The notes: generated by a model not told the origin, from the letters alone. A stretch of 17,730 nt of DNA from Scytonema sp. UIC 10036 (GCF_009725235.1 NZ_WJFC01000258.1:1-17730), one strand, 5' to 3'; numbered from the stretch's first letter, positions 1-9,758 are shown. Translations and numbers: made by a program.

Positions 1-41
1 GGGTTAGGGTGGGGTAATAAATATTTGATACATCAATCATA

Positions 42-58
42 ACTTTTCAAACATCCTC
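42..58. repeat. 17-bp copy of a putative terminal repeat
   Basis: The sequence ACTTTTCAAACATCCTC occurs here and again, identically, at 11370-11386 (and inverted at 9747-9763 in the left arm). A 17-bp exact match outside the palindrome suggests a dispersed repeat or the end of a small mobile element lying mostly to the left of the window. No transposase is visible. Confidence 0.4.
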
Positions 59-208
59 GTACACAGTAGGAGATGCGATCGCCTTCTCCTGCATTGAATT
101 TGAGTTTCCTATCGAGCTGCTGCATGAAGGCGTTGTATTTGAATGAAATTGGAAAGGCAGCACAGCGTTATGCCGTTTCTATGGACTTAATCTCCTACTA
201 TAACATCA

Positions 209-481
209 TCAAAGCTTTTGGTTGTAATATACAAAGCACATTTTTCTTTGATCCCATATACGATCTATCAACCCTTCATCTTTGAGCTTTTTTAAACATC
301 TGCTAACAGCCGCCGAACCGTACAAATTGATGTCTTTCACCAACAAGGCACTTGTGTATGGTCTAGAACGTATGTGTTTGATGACAAGCTCCATACAGGA
401 AGGTTGGGTTTTACCTTTTTTTAACGTGTTTGAGGTAACTGGTTGCTCGCTTTCACTTGTTGGAGTGAGTATCTTGCTCAT
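209..481 (-). CDS. small winged-helix DNA-binding protein
   Basis: A 90-residue protein. Residues 1-28 are polar and probably disordered. Residues 29-90 read as a winged helix: a helix (ELVIKHIRSR), a second helix, a recognition-like helix (GSAAVSRCLKKLKDEGLI) and a wing with alternating aromatic residues near the C-terminus. This layout resembles MarR/ArsR-like or replication-initiator winged helices, but I cannot assign a family. The start is ATG; no Shine-Dalgarno sequence is evident. The upstream region (482-600) is very AT-rich. It stands alone on its strand, and the promoter at 584-612 points the other way. A sequence-specific regulator is an inference from the fold only. Confidence 0.65.
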   Translation of the reverse strand: MSKILTPTSESEQPVTSNTLKKGKTQPSCMELVIKHIRSRPYTSALLVKDINLYGSAAVSRCLKKLKDEGLIDRIWDQRKMCFVYYNQKL

Positions 482-583
482 GTTGTTTTTTTGTTATATC
501 AGTTTCTCTAATTAATTTCAGTCTAAAAACCATTATAAATAAAATCAATTTTGTTTTTTTATTAAAATGATAACTAAAAATGA

Positions 584-612
584 TTGATTTTTAAGTAAAA
601 ATGATGTATAAT
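584..612 (+). promoter_or_regulatory. near-consensus sigma-70 promoter
   Basis: TTGATT (584-589) and TATAAT (607-612) are separated by exactly 17 bases. No open reading frame begins shortly downstream; the next structure is the hairpin at 774-810, and hspA starts 360 bases away. It could drive a small RNA of about 190 nucleotides or a long hspA leader. Confidence 0.5.
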
Positions 613-773
613 ATTGCCCTTATAGCAACATAGAGCCTCAAAAATTCTCTTAGCAAGTCAGATGGTAAGGTTTGTACTTAATCATTCATAATGTCACAAC
701 TTGTTCAGAATGCTTTGTATGTGAGTTCTACGACTCTGGACGTTATTTTAGCGCTCACAAACAGTACTCTTGA

Positions 774-810
774 GAGCATCCCAATTTGGAAAAAACAAAT
801 TGGGATGCTC
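774..810 (+). terminator. 15-bp perfect hairpin, possible terminator
   Basis: GAGCATCCCAATTTG (774-788) pairs perfectly with its complement at 796-810 across a 7-base loop GAAAAAA. The tract after the stem (CCTTAATC) is not a real U-run, so classic Rho-independent termination is uncertain. On the opposite strand the downstream bases are not U-rich either. It may be a transcript-stabilising hairpin or the 3' end of an RNA from the promoter at 584-612. Confidence 0.5.
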
Positions 811-974
811 CCTTAATCATTCGGTTTACCGTACTTTTTAGTAGGGTTAAATCATTTTACGGTCATCATGAAATAGAAAGTAGTTTAAGCCGAATATTCA
901 AGGATTTTCCTAGCAATACTATAGGAATTGAAAGTAAACAAACAAGACTGAATTACATAAATTAAGTTACAACT

Positions 975-1406
975 ATGACATTAATTCGTTACAATCCCTG
1001 GCAAGAATTAAACGCGATCCAACGCCTGTTTGAAGAAACAAGAGTCCCATTTGAAAGAGACTTCGTAAAAGTTCCTGCTGCCGAACTGACCCAAACAGAT
1101 GATGCGGTGTACCTCAAGCTAGAACTTCCTGGTATGGATGCTAAAGATTTAGATATCCAAGTAACAGAAAACACCATTTCTATTAGTGGAGAGCGCAAGT
1201 CCGAAACCAAGAACGAAGACAAAGGCATGACACGGACTGAGTTCCACTATGGTAAGTTTCAACGCGTGATTCCATTGCCTGTTAAAGTTCAAAATACTGA
1301 TGTGACTGCTGAATACAAAGACGGTATCTTGAATCTGACTCTGCCCAAGAAAGAGGAAGAAAAGAACAAAGTTGTTAAAGTTAATTTAGAACAGCCTGCT
1401 GCTTAA
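975..1406 (+). CDS. hspA: small heat shock protein, Hsp20/alpha-crystallin family
   Basis: A 143-residue cytoplasmic holdase chaperone of the Hsp20 family, which binds unfolding proteins during heat or oxidative stress and in cyanobacteria also associates with thylakoid membranes. The N-terminal arm (1-34) opens with MTLIRYNPWQELN, typical of the cyanobacterial HspA group. The alpha-crystallin domain spans about 35-126, with ELPGMDAKDLDIQV, the ISISGER strand and the family signature GILNLTLPK at 117-125. The tail ends with KVVKVNLEQPAA. Length is normal. The start is ATG with no clear Shine-Dalgarno. It is monocistronic, with a good terminator 70 bases downstream. The last 13 codons recur as a relic at 1898-1939. 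Family assignment is firm. Confidence 0.95.
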   Translation: MTLIRYNPWQELNAIQRLFEETRVPFERDFVKVPAAELTQTDDAVYLKLELPGMDAKDLDIQVTENTISISGERKSETKNEDKGMTRTEFHYGKFQRVIPLPVKVQNTDVTAEYKDGILNLTLPKKEEEKNKVVKVNLEQPAA

Positions 1407-1476
1407 TTGGTTGCTTGGGTTATAATTTCCCGTTACTGCCATTGAGCTAGGAAGCAATAATTAATTGATGAGAAAG

Positions 1477-1502
1477 CCCAGTCACAATAGACTGGGTTTT
1501 TT
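1477..1502 (+). terminator. Rho-independent terminator of hspA
   Basis: CCCAGTC (1477-1483) pairs with GACTGGG (1490-1496) across the loop ACAATA and is followed by six T. It lies 70 bases after the hspA stop and just before the convergent gene ending at 1515, so it ends hspA transcription. Confidence 0.85.
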
Positions 1503-1514
1503 CGTAATTTCGTT

Positions 1515-1826
1515 TTATAGCGTATCAGTTCGATTGATGGATTCGATGAGTTCCTCAACTTCTTCATCAGTGGAACATTGCTGCACTTGAGATTTGAACC
1601 ACTCCAATTCTCCTGGTTCTGTCTTCTGCACTTGATATACGAGTAACGTTCCTGCCACCCGTGCTAAGGTAAGTGGTTCACACTCTATGCCGTCGAGCAG
1701 AACACTGGCATCTCGATACAGCCGTTCTGCTGCTATCTCATCCAGGGGCTGTCCCATTTGCGAAGCAATTTCTTGCAAGCTTTGCTGAATTGATCGCTGA
1801 ATATCTGCTGGAAAAGAATCGTTCAT
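1515..1826 (-). CDS. conserved hypothetical protein, about 103 residues
   Basis: I do not recognise a named family. From the ATG at 1826 the protein is about 103 residues, acidic and mostly helical. It begins MNDSFPADIQRS, and a helix with QQSLQEIASQMGQPLDEIAAERLY follows. There is a mid-region (GTLLVYQVQKTEPGELEWF) and an acidic C-terminal helix (DEEVEELIESINRTDTL). It has no signal peptide or membrane segment. An upstream TTG at 1868 in the same frame would add 14 polar residues, but the ATG is preferred. It is convergent with hspA and lies between hspA and the hspA remnant at 1898-1939. Soluble, function unknown. Confidence 0.7.
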   Translation of the reverse strand: MNDSFPADIQRSIQQSLQEIASQMGQPLDEIAAERLYRDASVLLDGIECEPLTLARVAGTLLVYQVQKTEPGELEWFKSQVQQCSTDEEVEELIESINRTDTL

Positions 1827-1897
1827 TTTGTCAGTGTATGTGTTATCTGCCTTCTTAGTCTGCCGCAAGAATTCTTCAATATGCCACTTCAGTTAAT

Positions 1898-1939
1898 AAC
1901 AAAGTTGTCAAAGTTAATTTAGAACAGCCATCTGCATAG
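1898..1939 (+). pseudogene. 3' remnant of a second hspA copy
   Basis: This segment encodes NKVVKVNLEQPSA followed by TAG, the same as the last 13 residues of HspA (NKVVKVNLEQPAA) with one change. The nucleotide match to the hspA 3' end is close, and the match stops abruptly at 1898. The rest of the gene is absent, so this is the tail of a formerly tandem hsp20 gene whose body was deleted or displaced. Confidence 0.75.
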
Positions 1940-1972
1940 TTTAATACCTGAACAAGTCCATTTACTGTAAAA

Positions 1973-2000
1973 GGGAACAGGGAACGGGGAACGGGGAACA
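1973..2000. repeat. heptameric short tandem repeat, 4 units
   Basis: Four back-to-back heptamers: GGGAACA, GGGAACG, GGGAACG, GGGAACA. Such heptamer arrays are common in intergenic DNA of filamentous cyanobacteria. No function is assigned. Confidence 0.8.
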
Positions 2001-2086
2001 CCGGATGGCATATAGTGTGGGCTTTGAACCCACACTAATTTGTTCATAATGCTAGGACTCGTAATATGGCGCTTTATCTTAATCTC

Positions 2087-2434
2087 TCATGGATGGTCAC
2101 AAGCAACCCTAGCAATGTCTCCAGCCACTGTCCCTTCAGGATATCCGCCATTATTAGGATGCCAGTCAAAGTTGTAGTATTCTGCCTTGACATCATACGG
2201 AGAACAAGCTGCAATCGCAGAATGTTTTTTGATGTCTCCTTTAGTACTAAGCCAGAAGTTGACGTGCCTCCATCCAGCCTTAGTTTTGTATTCAGATCGG
2301 TTGTCTAAATCTACTTGATAAACTATTCCATTTGAGCTAATCGCAGCAGTTACAAGACGTTCAGCCGAAGCTTGACCTGCAATTCCCAAAACGGAGGTCA
2401 TAACAAACAAACAGTTAAGAACAACGGATTTCAT
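2087..2434 (-). CDS. secreted small protein with signal peptide
   Basis: A 115-residue protein with a Sec signal peptide: Lys2, a hydrophobic core (about 4-20) and an ASA cleavage site near residue 24, leaving about 91 mature residues. The mature part looks beta-rich (ISSNGIVYQVDLDNRSEY, GWRHVNFWLST) and resembles small periplasmic adhesin-E-like proteins of cyanobacteria, though that is only a resemblance. Cys77 and Cys112 are the only mature cysteines and could form a disulfide. It starts with ATG, has no clear ribosome binding site and stands alone. It is probably periplasmic or extracellular; function unknown. Confidence 0.75.
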   Translation of the reverse strand: MKSVVLNCLFVMTSVLGIAGQASAERLVTAAISSNGIVYQVDLDNRSEYKTKAGWRHVNFWLSTKGDIKKHSAIAACSPYDVKAEYYNFDWHPNNGGYPEGTVAGDIARVACDHP

Positions 2435-2523
2435 AATTTTTGCTGAGAGTCAATACGTTTGCTTGTAATAAACAACAATACTAGATACGTACATTTCCGG
2501 TAAATAATGTAAAATTTTGTAAA

Positions 2524-2730
2524 TTATAGGTAAAAAATAGTACTAACAATTATTAATAACAAGTTAACTCTGTATTGCCGTAATCCTAAAAAGTAATCGG
2601 TGGGGTCTTCCAAGTTAGCGATCGCTCCGTTCTTTTTCAGGCGAACGGCAGTATCGAGCATCACTTCTTCGCCGTACTTGAGAACGCATTTCTGTAGCTG
2701 TTCTGAAACTAAATGAATTGGGGTTAAACC
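2524..2730 (-). pseudogene. headless gene fragment (C-terminal part)
   Basis: An open frame on the minus strand with protein-like composition (SEQLQKCVLKYGEEVMLDTA, then RLKKNGAIANLEDPTDYFLG) but no start codon near its upstream limit. A stop at 2731-2733 closes the frame on that side, and the end runs into hydrophobic AT-rich sequence. It looks like the 3' part of a gene whose 5' part is lost. Parent family not recognised. Confidence 0.4.
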
Positions 2731-2734
2731 TTAG

Positions 2735-2884
2735 CAAATCTATCGCGGTGCTTTTGAGTATGAGAGGACTGTTGCTTTAGCTCGCGAACTGGCAATCTCT
2801 CTCAAAATTCTTGCTAGGGCATTTCAACTAGATGTTGAGGGAATTCCTGATGACGGGCAACCACAAAGTGAGGACTTTACTTAG
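2735..2884 (+). pseudogene. headless gene fragment (C-terminal part)
   Basis: Forty-nine codons ending in TAG with coherent protein sequence (YRGAFEYERTVALARELAIS, then KILARAFQLDVEGIPDD). A TAG stands immediately before the first codon and there is no in-frame start. It begins within five bases of the point where the opposite-strand fragment (2524-2730) begins, so two decapitated genes point away from one spot. Parent family not recognised. Confidence 0.4.
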
Positions 2885-3071
2885 CACCTTGGGGAACGAT
2901 AAGCCGGGTACAGCTTGCGCCAAGGGCGAACGCGACTCGTAAGTTTGTTCCGATCGCCTCCCTTGAGCGCTTAGCACACCTGACACCATCCCACCCGATG
3001 GCATCGCATGAGCACAACCTACAGATTAACTCTTCTTATGGATACTATTTATTTTTCTCCGTCAAGCACTC
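2885..3071. other. intergenic stretch without a gene
   Basis: The stretch between the fragment ending at 2884 and the psb34 promoter shows no gene-like frame. It contains GC-rich bits near 2900-3010 and no obvious hairpin. Confidence 0.5.
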
Positions 3072-3100
3072 TTGATATTTTGTAACAATATCGTTATATT
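3072..3100 (+). promoter_or_regulatory. promoter of psb34
   Basis: TTGATA (3072-3077) and TATATT (3095-3100) are spaced by exactly 17 bases. They lie 35 bases upstream of the psb34 start codon. Confidence 0.6.
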
Positions 3101-3134
3101 TATTTACATAAGTTAAGAAATAAGGAAACAAGCT

Positions 3135-3305
3135 ATGTACACAACTGTTAATGAAGACGGCGTTCTCAACAACTATCCAACCGAGACTAAAATGTACTTT
3201 GCTGAATACCCTGCAATTTGGGAACAGCGTCAATACGTTATCCAAGGCGTGTTTGCGACATTACTGGTGGCTACTTTAACTTTGGTTGCTTTTATGGCTG
3301 CTTAA
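3135..3305 (+). CDS. psb34: Psb34/Ssl1498-type photosystem II small membrane protein
   Basis: A 56-residue protein starting MYTTVNEDGVLNNY, the hallmark opening of the cyanobacterial ssl1498 family. That family is annotated as light-harvesting-like and was identified as Psb34, a one-helix subunit of PSII assembly intermediates in thylakoids. Residues 1-35 form a polar stromal arm (FAEYPAIWEQRQY); residues 37-55 (QGVFATLLVATLTLVAFMAA) form the single membrane helix at the very C-terminus. Length is typical. The start is supported by AAGGA (3122-3126), eight bases upstream, and by the promoter at 3072-3100. It is a single gene. Family recognition is from memory of the motif. Confidence 0.85.
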   Translation: MYTTVNEDGVLNNYPTETKMYFAEYPAIWEQRQYVIQGVFATLLVATLTLVAFMAA

Positions 3306-3747
3306 GAAGAGTGAATTCGCTTCAAACTTTAATCGACACTTGGGTTTTCATGTTCTCCCTGGCTATCAAGGCTGGGGTTTTTCCGTTAAAAGACCGTTAA
3401 GTCCAAAGGCAACTGCTTTGCAAGTGCGATCGCTTGACGGCACGTTGGAATTAAGGTGAAACTTTTTATAGCGATTGGGTTTTGGAGGCTGAGTATAGGA
3501 TTGGATGAGGAGTGCGTAGTGCGATCGCTGACACTTCTGTTATTATGTGTTCTTAACAAATAACCAAAAAATTTAATTTCATATCTATCAAAAGACAGAG
3601 TTTATCTTTACACTCGCAAATTATTATAGTAAGAAATGCTTGTACATAAATTATACAAAAACTAATAGTTCCATAGAAGGTATTCTTACTAATTTAGAGA
3701 AACTACTTTCATTATTGCTATATAAACAATCTCTTGAGTTCTATCAA
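3306..3747. other. intergenic region after psb34
   Basis: About 440 bases with no convincing gene on either strand. Two HIP1 octamers (GCGATCGC at 3425-3432 and 3521-3528) and an AT-rich half (3550-3747) are present. The change from good-quality to indel-rich sequence must fall between the intact psb34 gene and about 3780. Confidence 0.5.
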
Positions 3748-3782
3748 TCATAGATTCAATTATTAGATATTATAAAAGTAAA

Positions 3783-4190
3783 AATATTCTTTTTAATTAT
3801 TTGGCGCTAGCAGTTCTTTTTTTTCATATTAAAAAAGCATTGTAAAGAGAAAAAAATAAGACATGGAAATTTGTCAGAAATAAGAAAGCATATAAAATTT
3901 TAGAACAAATAAAAAAAGACTTAGCTCGAAGACATAGAGAAAATCTTCAAAGATTGGATAGTGAAAATACTAACGGCAACTGATAGAACTTAGTAGAGAA
4001 TTGACACAGTTACTACTAAGAAAAAAATCGAGTATGACATCACAATTAATTCAGAAAGTCAAGCTAGCGATGAAAATTTCATTAAACAAGAAAATATAAT
4101 GCATTGATAGAAATCTATGACATCTGTCTCAAAAAATCAAATCAAAAAATAATTTTTTAGCTTCTGTTTAGAAAAATACGGTTCAAATAA
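3783..4190 (+). pseudogene. disrupted copy of the membrane-anchored helical protein gene (17254-17688)
   Basis: Mirror copy of the intact gene at 17254-17688. It is 408 against 435 bases, and even the start codon is garbled (AAAATATTC in place of CATATGTC). Frames break repeatedly through single-base deletions. Not an independent gene. Confidence 0.8.
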
Positions 4191-4207
4191 AAATTTGGAG
4201 AAAAGAT

Positions 4208-4715
4208 ATGCAGCATCAGAGGAATTAGCAAATTTTTGATGGTTTTGTAAATTCAGTTAGAACAAGAAGCTAGATGGAAGCAAGAAAAACTTGGTGAAAT
4301 TATTGAGATACGCGTAGAATGCAACAGAACTCGTGACTACATGAAAACTTAAAAAAAAGGAAGCAATTCTTAAATATGAAATAGACAAAATTAATGTCCA
4401 AGGTGAAGCAGAATTACAAATGCTTAAGGATAATATAATCAAGAAATAAATATATAAGAATTTTTAAAGCCATTGATGACTGAAGGACAAACTTAAGCAA
4501 TCATATTCTCAAATGCATTAACTCTTATTTAAGCGTCATCGTCATGCGAACACTTGTTAATAGTATGTGGGAAGCAAGCGATATAGAGATAAGATTTTAC
4601 TAGAGCGTAAATTTACAAAATTTTTAGTAAATACATGAAGATACGACTCTTCTTTTAAATGCAGTGAAATCCCCAACTCTACGCAAAAACAATAGATATG
4701 ATGAATGAAGAATGA
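4208..4715 (+). pseudogene. disrupted copy of the coiled-coil protein gene (16699-17235)
   Basis: Mirror copy of 16699-17235, 508 against 537 bases. The start (ATGCAGCATCAGAGG) already lacks one base compared with the intact gene, shifting the frame at codon 2. Many further indels follow. Confidence 0.8.
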
Positions 4716-4909
4716 GACTGATGCTTCCAGCTCACAAGTTTATATAAGCCCTGCTACATGACTTTTTTAAGCAAAACCTACGCAGTATTGTCTTAGCACC
4801 GTTATTTTGAAGTGCAACGTCCATAATCTTTTTGAACAATGGAACTGTAATGAGTTGCGATCGCGATTGTGAAACTGAGTTAGCTGAATATCAAACAGGA
4901 TGTAGGTTC

Positions 4910-5322
4910 CTAAATTTGTGGAAGACTTTGATATCTACACCATATTTCTGACGATTTCATACAACTTTGCCAATTGCTCTTTCAATGCTTCAGCTAATTT
5001 CTCGTCTGTGTACGATAGTCTTCTTACTTTTGTACTAAATACAGACGTACAGCGAAATAAAATAACTAAGTCCCAATCCCGGTAAAGCATGTTTGTCTGC
5101 TTGTTTTCTGCAAGGAGAATAGCCAAACCACTTCTATCGAGTTCCTTGTTACTCTAAAAATTGACTGATGAGTTCTGACAAAGTCTGCGGAAAGTTTCTA
5201 ACTTTTGTAAATGGATAAATTCATATCCTGCTGCTGTGCTGTTTTTGAACGCACCACTGAGTAAATTCTGCAGCGCTTCATCACTTAGGTGTAAAAGATA
5301 TTTGTGTATGTTGTTCTGTCAC
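4910..5322 (-). pseudogene. disrupted copy of the post-hupL gene (16051-16491)
   Basis: Mirror copy of 16051-16491, 413 against 441 bases, broken by scattered deletions. Only short in-frame pieces survive, for example the segment ending KLAEALKEQLAKLYEI. Confidence 0.8.
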
Positions 5323-5506
5323 AAGTTCACCAATGTAATGTATGTAAAGAAGAGAATGCCACAAACTCGTCGCAAGTTATCTCAGCGCTTTGCGACGAGT
5401 TTGTATACCAATTTGAACAAAGAGTGCGATAGATTGTTAGTTCAATCATTCTAGACAGGACTTTCTCAATCAAAATCTAAATCTAAATCCAAAATGTATA
5501 GATTAT

Positions 5507-6988
5507 TTATGCTGTCGAAAACGGCGAGTTCTTGACCGTTTTCGCATCGTGAGCTATAACAGTACAAACGAACAAGAGTCAACGATGCGTACGTGTCAAC
5601 TTCAATAGGATCGTTCTGTCCACATAGGCGTTCCAATCAAGCTTCTTCATAGTCGCGTACCTTGAGCATCTCTTGTCCTACGTTCAGTTGTGGAGCAATC
5701 ACTTGGTAGTTTTAATCTTGCATTTTTAATTCACCCAATGGCATAGAGAACCCGTCTGCTTCTGTTGCACCCAACACGTCGTCTTTTTCGTTGGTTTAAT
5801 ATACAAGTTCATTTAACCGGAACTCACGCAAGCATGTTCTGCTTGTCGGTACAGCTTGACAATTTTCATGCACTCGTGCCAACTGACGCAGTGAGTACTT
5901 GCTCCACCATTGCTTGAATGCATTCAAGATAAATCCATCGTAATGCTGCCAAGATTCGCCATGTGTGCCGCTGCTACTAACTGACGTGCAGTGCTCCTGC
6001 TTCCAAACGTCCATAGTCTTGATGGCGACTGCAGTTCCCAAAGTAGGCATTTTCAAAGTCTTTGTCGTTCTGCTCAATTGTTGAGTCACGCGATTAAAAG
6101 GATGAATATCTTCTGTCCCTTCGTCATACCAGGGTGAGTGTATTTCGCGAGCAAAAGTATGATCATGAGAGTGTGAGTATCACTAAAACTGTCATACACG
6201 CACTCTCATAATCATGGCAGCATGGGTAGCAATTGTAGCTTTTGTACTTATTCATGGAAATATCCCAAGTCACATACTTACTACACTGCACCATACTATC
6301 TAACCAATATCCAAACCATGCGCCAGTAAAAACCTAAGTCAGAATTGGCATGACTTGGACTTCTTCAGCAAACCATAAAGTCTTCATAGGTTTGATTTGT
6401 CATAACGTTCTAAAGAACAACCAACCACACTGTTCTAACAATTGGCGGAAATATTCTAGAATTGACCATGCACGGGTAATGTCGTTAAAGTCGGGGCGCA
6501 CATCACACACCAGGCCATGTAGCTAGAATGAGCCATGTCCCCAGTAATGCATAATTTCTACTGGCTTACCAGAATGTGACACGATTCGTAGGATTTACAG
6601 TAAAGGCTGCAAACGCTGCAAGCTTCTTCATAAAAGAACTTTGCTGGTACTTTTATTGTCAGATCGATAGCAAATAGACCGTAAAAGTACGGGAATGCTT
6701 GAATTGTTTCAACGATTTGACCGAGATTTTTGCTAAAATCGCATTGCGTGGAACCTCCGTTCCCCATGCTGTATCTAATGCAAGATGCACAAGTCAGTGA
6801 GAACCACCGCAAATACCGCAATACGGGTTGCAATTAATCTGCTTGCGGATCTTGCCTCTAAGAATAATTTCAAATCGCGAAAAGTTCGCATGAGTCAAGC
6901 GTTAACACATACCATCTTCTATATCTACGCGAACATCTAAATCACCTCGACTCTTCCACGGGCGATATATCTAAGTTTGGATTGTCAT
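5507..6988 (-). pseudogene. disrupted inverted copy of hupL
   Basis: Mirror copy of hupL (14259-15854) from its start codon (6986-6988) to its stop (5507-5509). It is 1,482 bases instead of 1,596, a net loss of 114 bases spread across the gene. No long frame survives. Differences are indels with few substitutions, the pattern of sequencing error and not of natural gene decay. Confidence 0.85.
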
Positions 6989-7088
6989 TTTGTCTTGTTA
7001 GTGGTTAGTGGTTAGTGTTAGTAGTTGGTGTTTGGTTAGTGTTAGTAATTAGTTTTATTAACGACTAACAATAACAACTAACAACTAA

Positions 7089-7990
7089 CTAACTGTAAAA
7101 TATTTCTTCTGCCAAGTGGGTACATTGTTCTTAGCGACAACGGTAAGAAAAGCATAGTCTTGTCTTTTCATACGGCGGTATGTCTTTGGGCACTCCATCA
7201 GGGTTTGTGTCTTAAACACTGTTCCTGTCTCGAGATCGTAAAAGGGAATTCTGTCGGTACAACCAAACAGGCATTCCGCACGGGTTTGGAGAGACTCGGT
7301 TCATAAAATCGGTTGCATGAAGAATGAGTCATGGGACCGCGACAACCAGTCGTAGAACAAGCATCCTTTGCGCTGACCAAACTCCGCAACTGATGCTTTG
7401 TAGGCAAAATGGACGTTACGGTACAACTGTTTGTGTAAAACTTTGAAAAACGTTTGCGGCGATTGAATTCGTCAGGGTTACGTCGTTCAAACGCCCTGTT
7501 GCGATGCGACTAATATTTGACTGATCCAGTCAGGATGAGCGACATCAGGATATTAATGACTGGAAGACCGGCTTGAGATCGATATTCTTTCCAAAAAACC
7601 ACCCTTTTGCCTTTGAGAAATTGCAATCCTGCGATTGGCTGGGGTTGGGTGCAGTGGTGTATTCCTCCCCATGTTGCGCATCTCTACTGCTACAACAAAT
7701 TTGCAGCTTTGATAAATCCAGCAACCAATCTTTCATGGGCGATCGGCAAACCGATTCCAGTGACTGTCCGTTAGAGATAACCACAGTACCTTCAAAGACT
7801 AAGATGTCGAGAGGGATTTTCCAGAAATACAGTCTCGCAAAATGTGTAAGTTATCACCTAGTTCCAGTCCAAAGACGGATGCCATAGACTTAATGCAAAA
7901 ATCAGCGATTAAATCGCAACGTAGGTTCTTCAGCATCAAAATGATATGTGTTGCCGAACAGCACCACTTGCAACAGAGTACGTTAGTCAT
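7089..7990 (-). pseudogene. disrupted inverted copy of hupS
   Basis: Mirror copy of hupS (13186-14148), start at 7988-7990, about 902 bases instead of 963. The cysteine-bearing motifs are recognisable piecewise in different frames. Same indel-dominated pattern as the hupL copy. Confidence 0.85.
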
Positions 7991-8736
7991 CTGTGTGTAT
8001 TTTTATTGCCACAATAATTAAGGTTAGGGGTAGGAGTAGGTGGGGAGAAGGATGAGTCAAAGACTACATCATGATTGAAACCTCTGTAGGTACAGGGTTC
8101 CTTTTACCCTAACCCTACCCCTACCTCTAGCCCTTCTCGTTCAAACGATCGGTTCAGTAGAGTCTCAACAAAGACAATTTGTAAGTAAGAATGTATGAAA
8201 AAGAGGCTTGGATCGGAGTGCGTTGAAGATCAAGCCTCTCCAACACGAGGAAATTATGCCAACGGGGCAATACTATGGAAATTTTTTAAAACAAGACTTA
8301 GCGAAACTGCGTGAGAGCTACTGTTAACCAACATTTCTATTTTATTATGAATTTTTTGCCATGGGTCTTCACGAGCGATCTAAATTCATTAAACCATGAC
8401 AACAACTGAAGCCTTCATCACTGCGTTGTTTTTCGCTCGCGTACCTTAAAATCTTATATTTATACAGTGTCACTAGCTCTTTACTGCACATTCAATTGAT
8501 AGATTATGTCTGTGGATTTGCATATTCTTGTCTTTCCTAAGTAGCGTATAACATCGAGAAGATAGAGTCTAAATATGATGTCTATGTTGTGGCTTCTGTA
8601 TCAATAGAAAATCCAAAATTTTTTAAGAAAATTTTTATATAAAACTTAGATAAGTATCATAAGGTATTTTAAATAAATTTTTGTTATGTATTTCTAGAAA
8701 AACTGAGCAGATTTTTTGAAGAAATTCTTAAGAATT
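7991..8736. other. mirror copy of the hup upstream region
   Basis: Non-coding. It repeats, inverted and with errors, the G-rich heptamer block (about 8022-8130), the terminator hairpin (about 8199-8235) and the AT-rich stretch found at 12404-13185. No additional gene seen. Confidence 0.7.
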
Positions 8737-9233
8737 ATGACAGTATATTCACTAGTTTATATCAGGTGATGTTAATTTAATAGGAGATTTTTTGTTACTT
8801 TCACTAGGAATTCTCCTATCTCTTATTGGTGGTGCTCTTGGTGGAATGCTTAGAGCAAAAGTTTGTTATCAATTTTCTGCTACACTTGCAGCTTATTAGT
8901 CTGCGGTGCATTCCCGCATCATTGTAGGGTAGCATACTACAGATTTACTGAATTAACCATTCAATTACGAACAAGTAATTATTTGGTCATGGTCACTGGT
9001 CCTGTTATAGAGACATTTATGTTTCAGTTGCGTGGTTTCTGCTAATTATTTTCCAAAGGAAAGTTATTCGCGATCAGTTTATTTTATCAAACAAATAGCG
9101 ATCGCGACTATCATAGGTTCGTTATCTTAGTCTCACTAGCATTAATCAAACTCCCTTTATTATAGCAGTTGCAACATCTAGCTTACTGACAGGTATAATG
9201 ATGCTTCCTCTTCAAAGACTTCAAATGCAGTAG
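8737..9233 (+). pseudogene. frame-disrupted copy of the membrane protein gene (11907-12403)
   Basis: Left-arm copy, 497 bases, the same length as its partner, so both are equally noisy. It supplies the base missing near the start of the right copy (TATTCACTAG against TATTACTAG), while the right copy supplies a G missing here. Together they give an open frame from ATG. Confidence 0.7.
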
Positions 9234-9287
9234 GTTGAATGTTAGCGATCCGTTAACCGTTACAATTAAGAGCAGAATAAATTATAC

Positions 9288-9758
9288 ATACTCAAGAAAC
9301 ACTTGAAGAATTAGTTAAAGAAATCAGCCGATTTGAAGCAATTATTTGAATGGATGAAACCATAGAGGTGTAGCTGGTTTGAAACGGGCAATTGAAGCTT
9401 ACACAAGAAGCATTGACACGTTTAATTAAAAGTGTTAAGCAGAATCATGCAGCCCTACGCAATGCTGTTCAAGACGAAGTCGTGTATGGAGTTTTGCTGT
9501 ATCACGAACTTATAAACCTCCCGTAGCGCCTTATCACAACGCATTCAAGAAGCTCTTGAGCAAGTCGTCAGGTTAAAAAGCATAATGGAGATTTCAGCTT
9601 GTACTATTAAACACCAGACACGGTAGAAGTAAATTAATAGGAGCTTCGGTCATTGTGGCTTCCAATCTCACATTATCTCAAAGCATCGAACAGGAATAAA
9701 AACATATTGTCTGAAATTACGCACGTATAGCATTCATTATTTGTTAGAGGATGTTTGA
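9288..9758 (+). pseudogene. frame-disrupted copy of the NifU-domain gene (11375-11851)
   Basis: Left-arm copy of the NifU-domain gene. The start codon ATGACTCAAG has lost its G here. The segment coding for ALTRLIKSVKQNHAALRNAV is intact. See the right-arm entry for the reconstruction. Confidence 0.75.

Larger units (their letters stand above)
482..974. other. AT-rich intergenic region upstream of hspA
   Basis: About 490 bases with no convincing gene. It holds an AT-rich stretch (515-612), a near-consensus promoter (584-612) and a long perfect hairpin (774-810). The last 160 bases should contain the hspA promoter, but no clear sigma-70 match, CIRCE element or ribosome binding site stands out. 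Confidence 0.6.

Noticed and set aside
73..285. 70-codon plus-strand frame at the left edge
   Set aside because: Low-complexity composition and overlap with the end of the winged-helix gene; no ribosome binding site.
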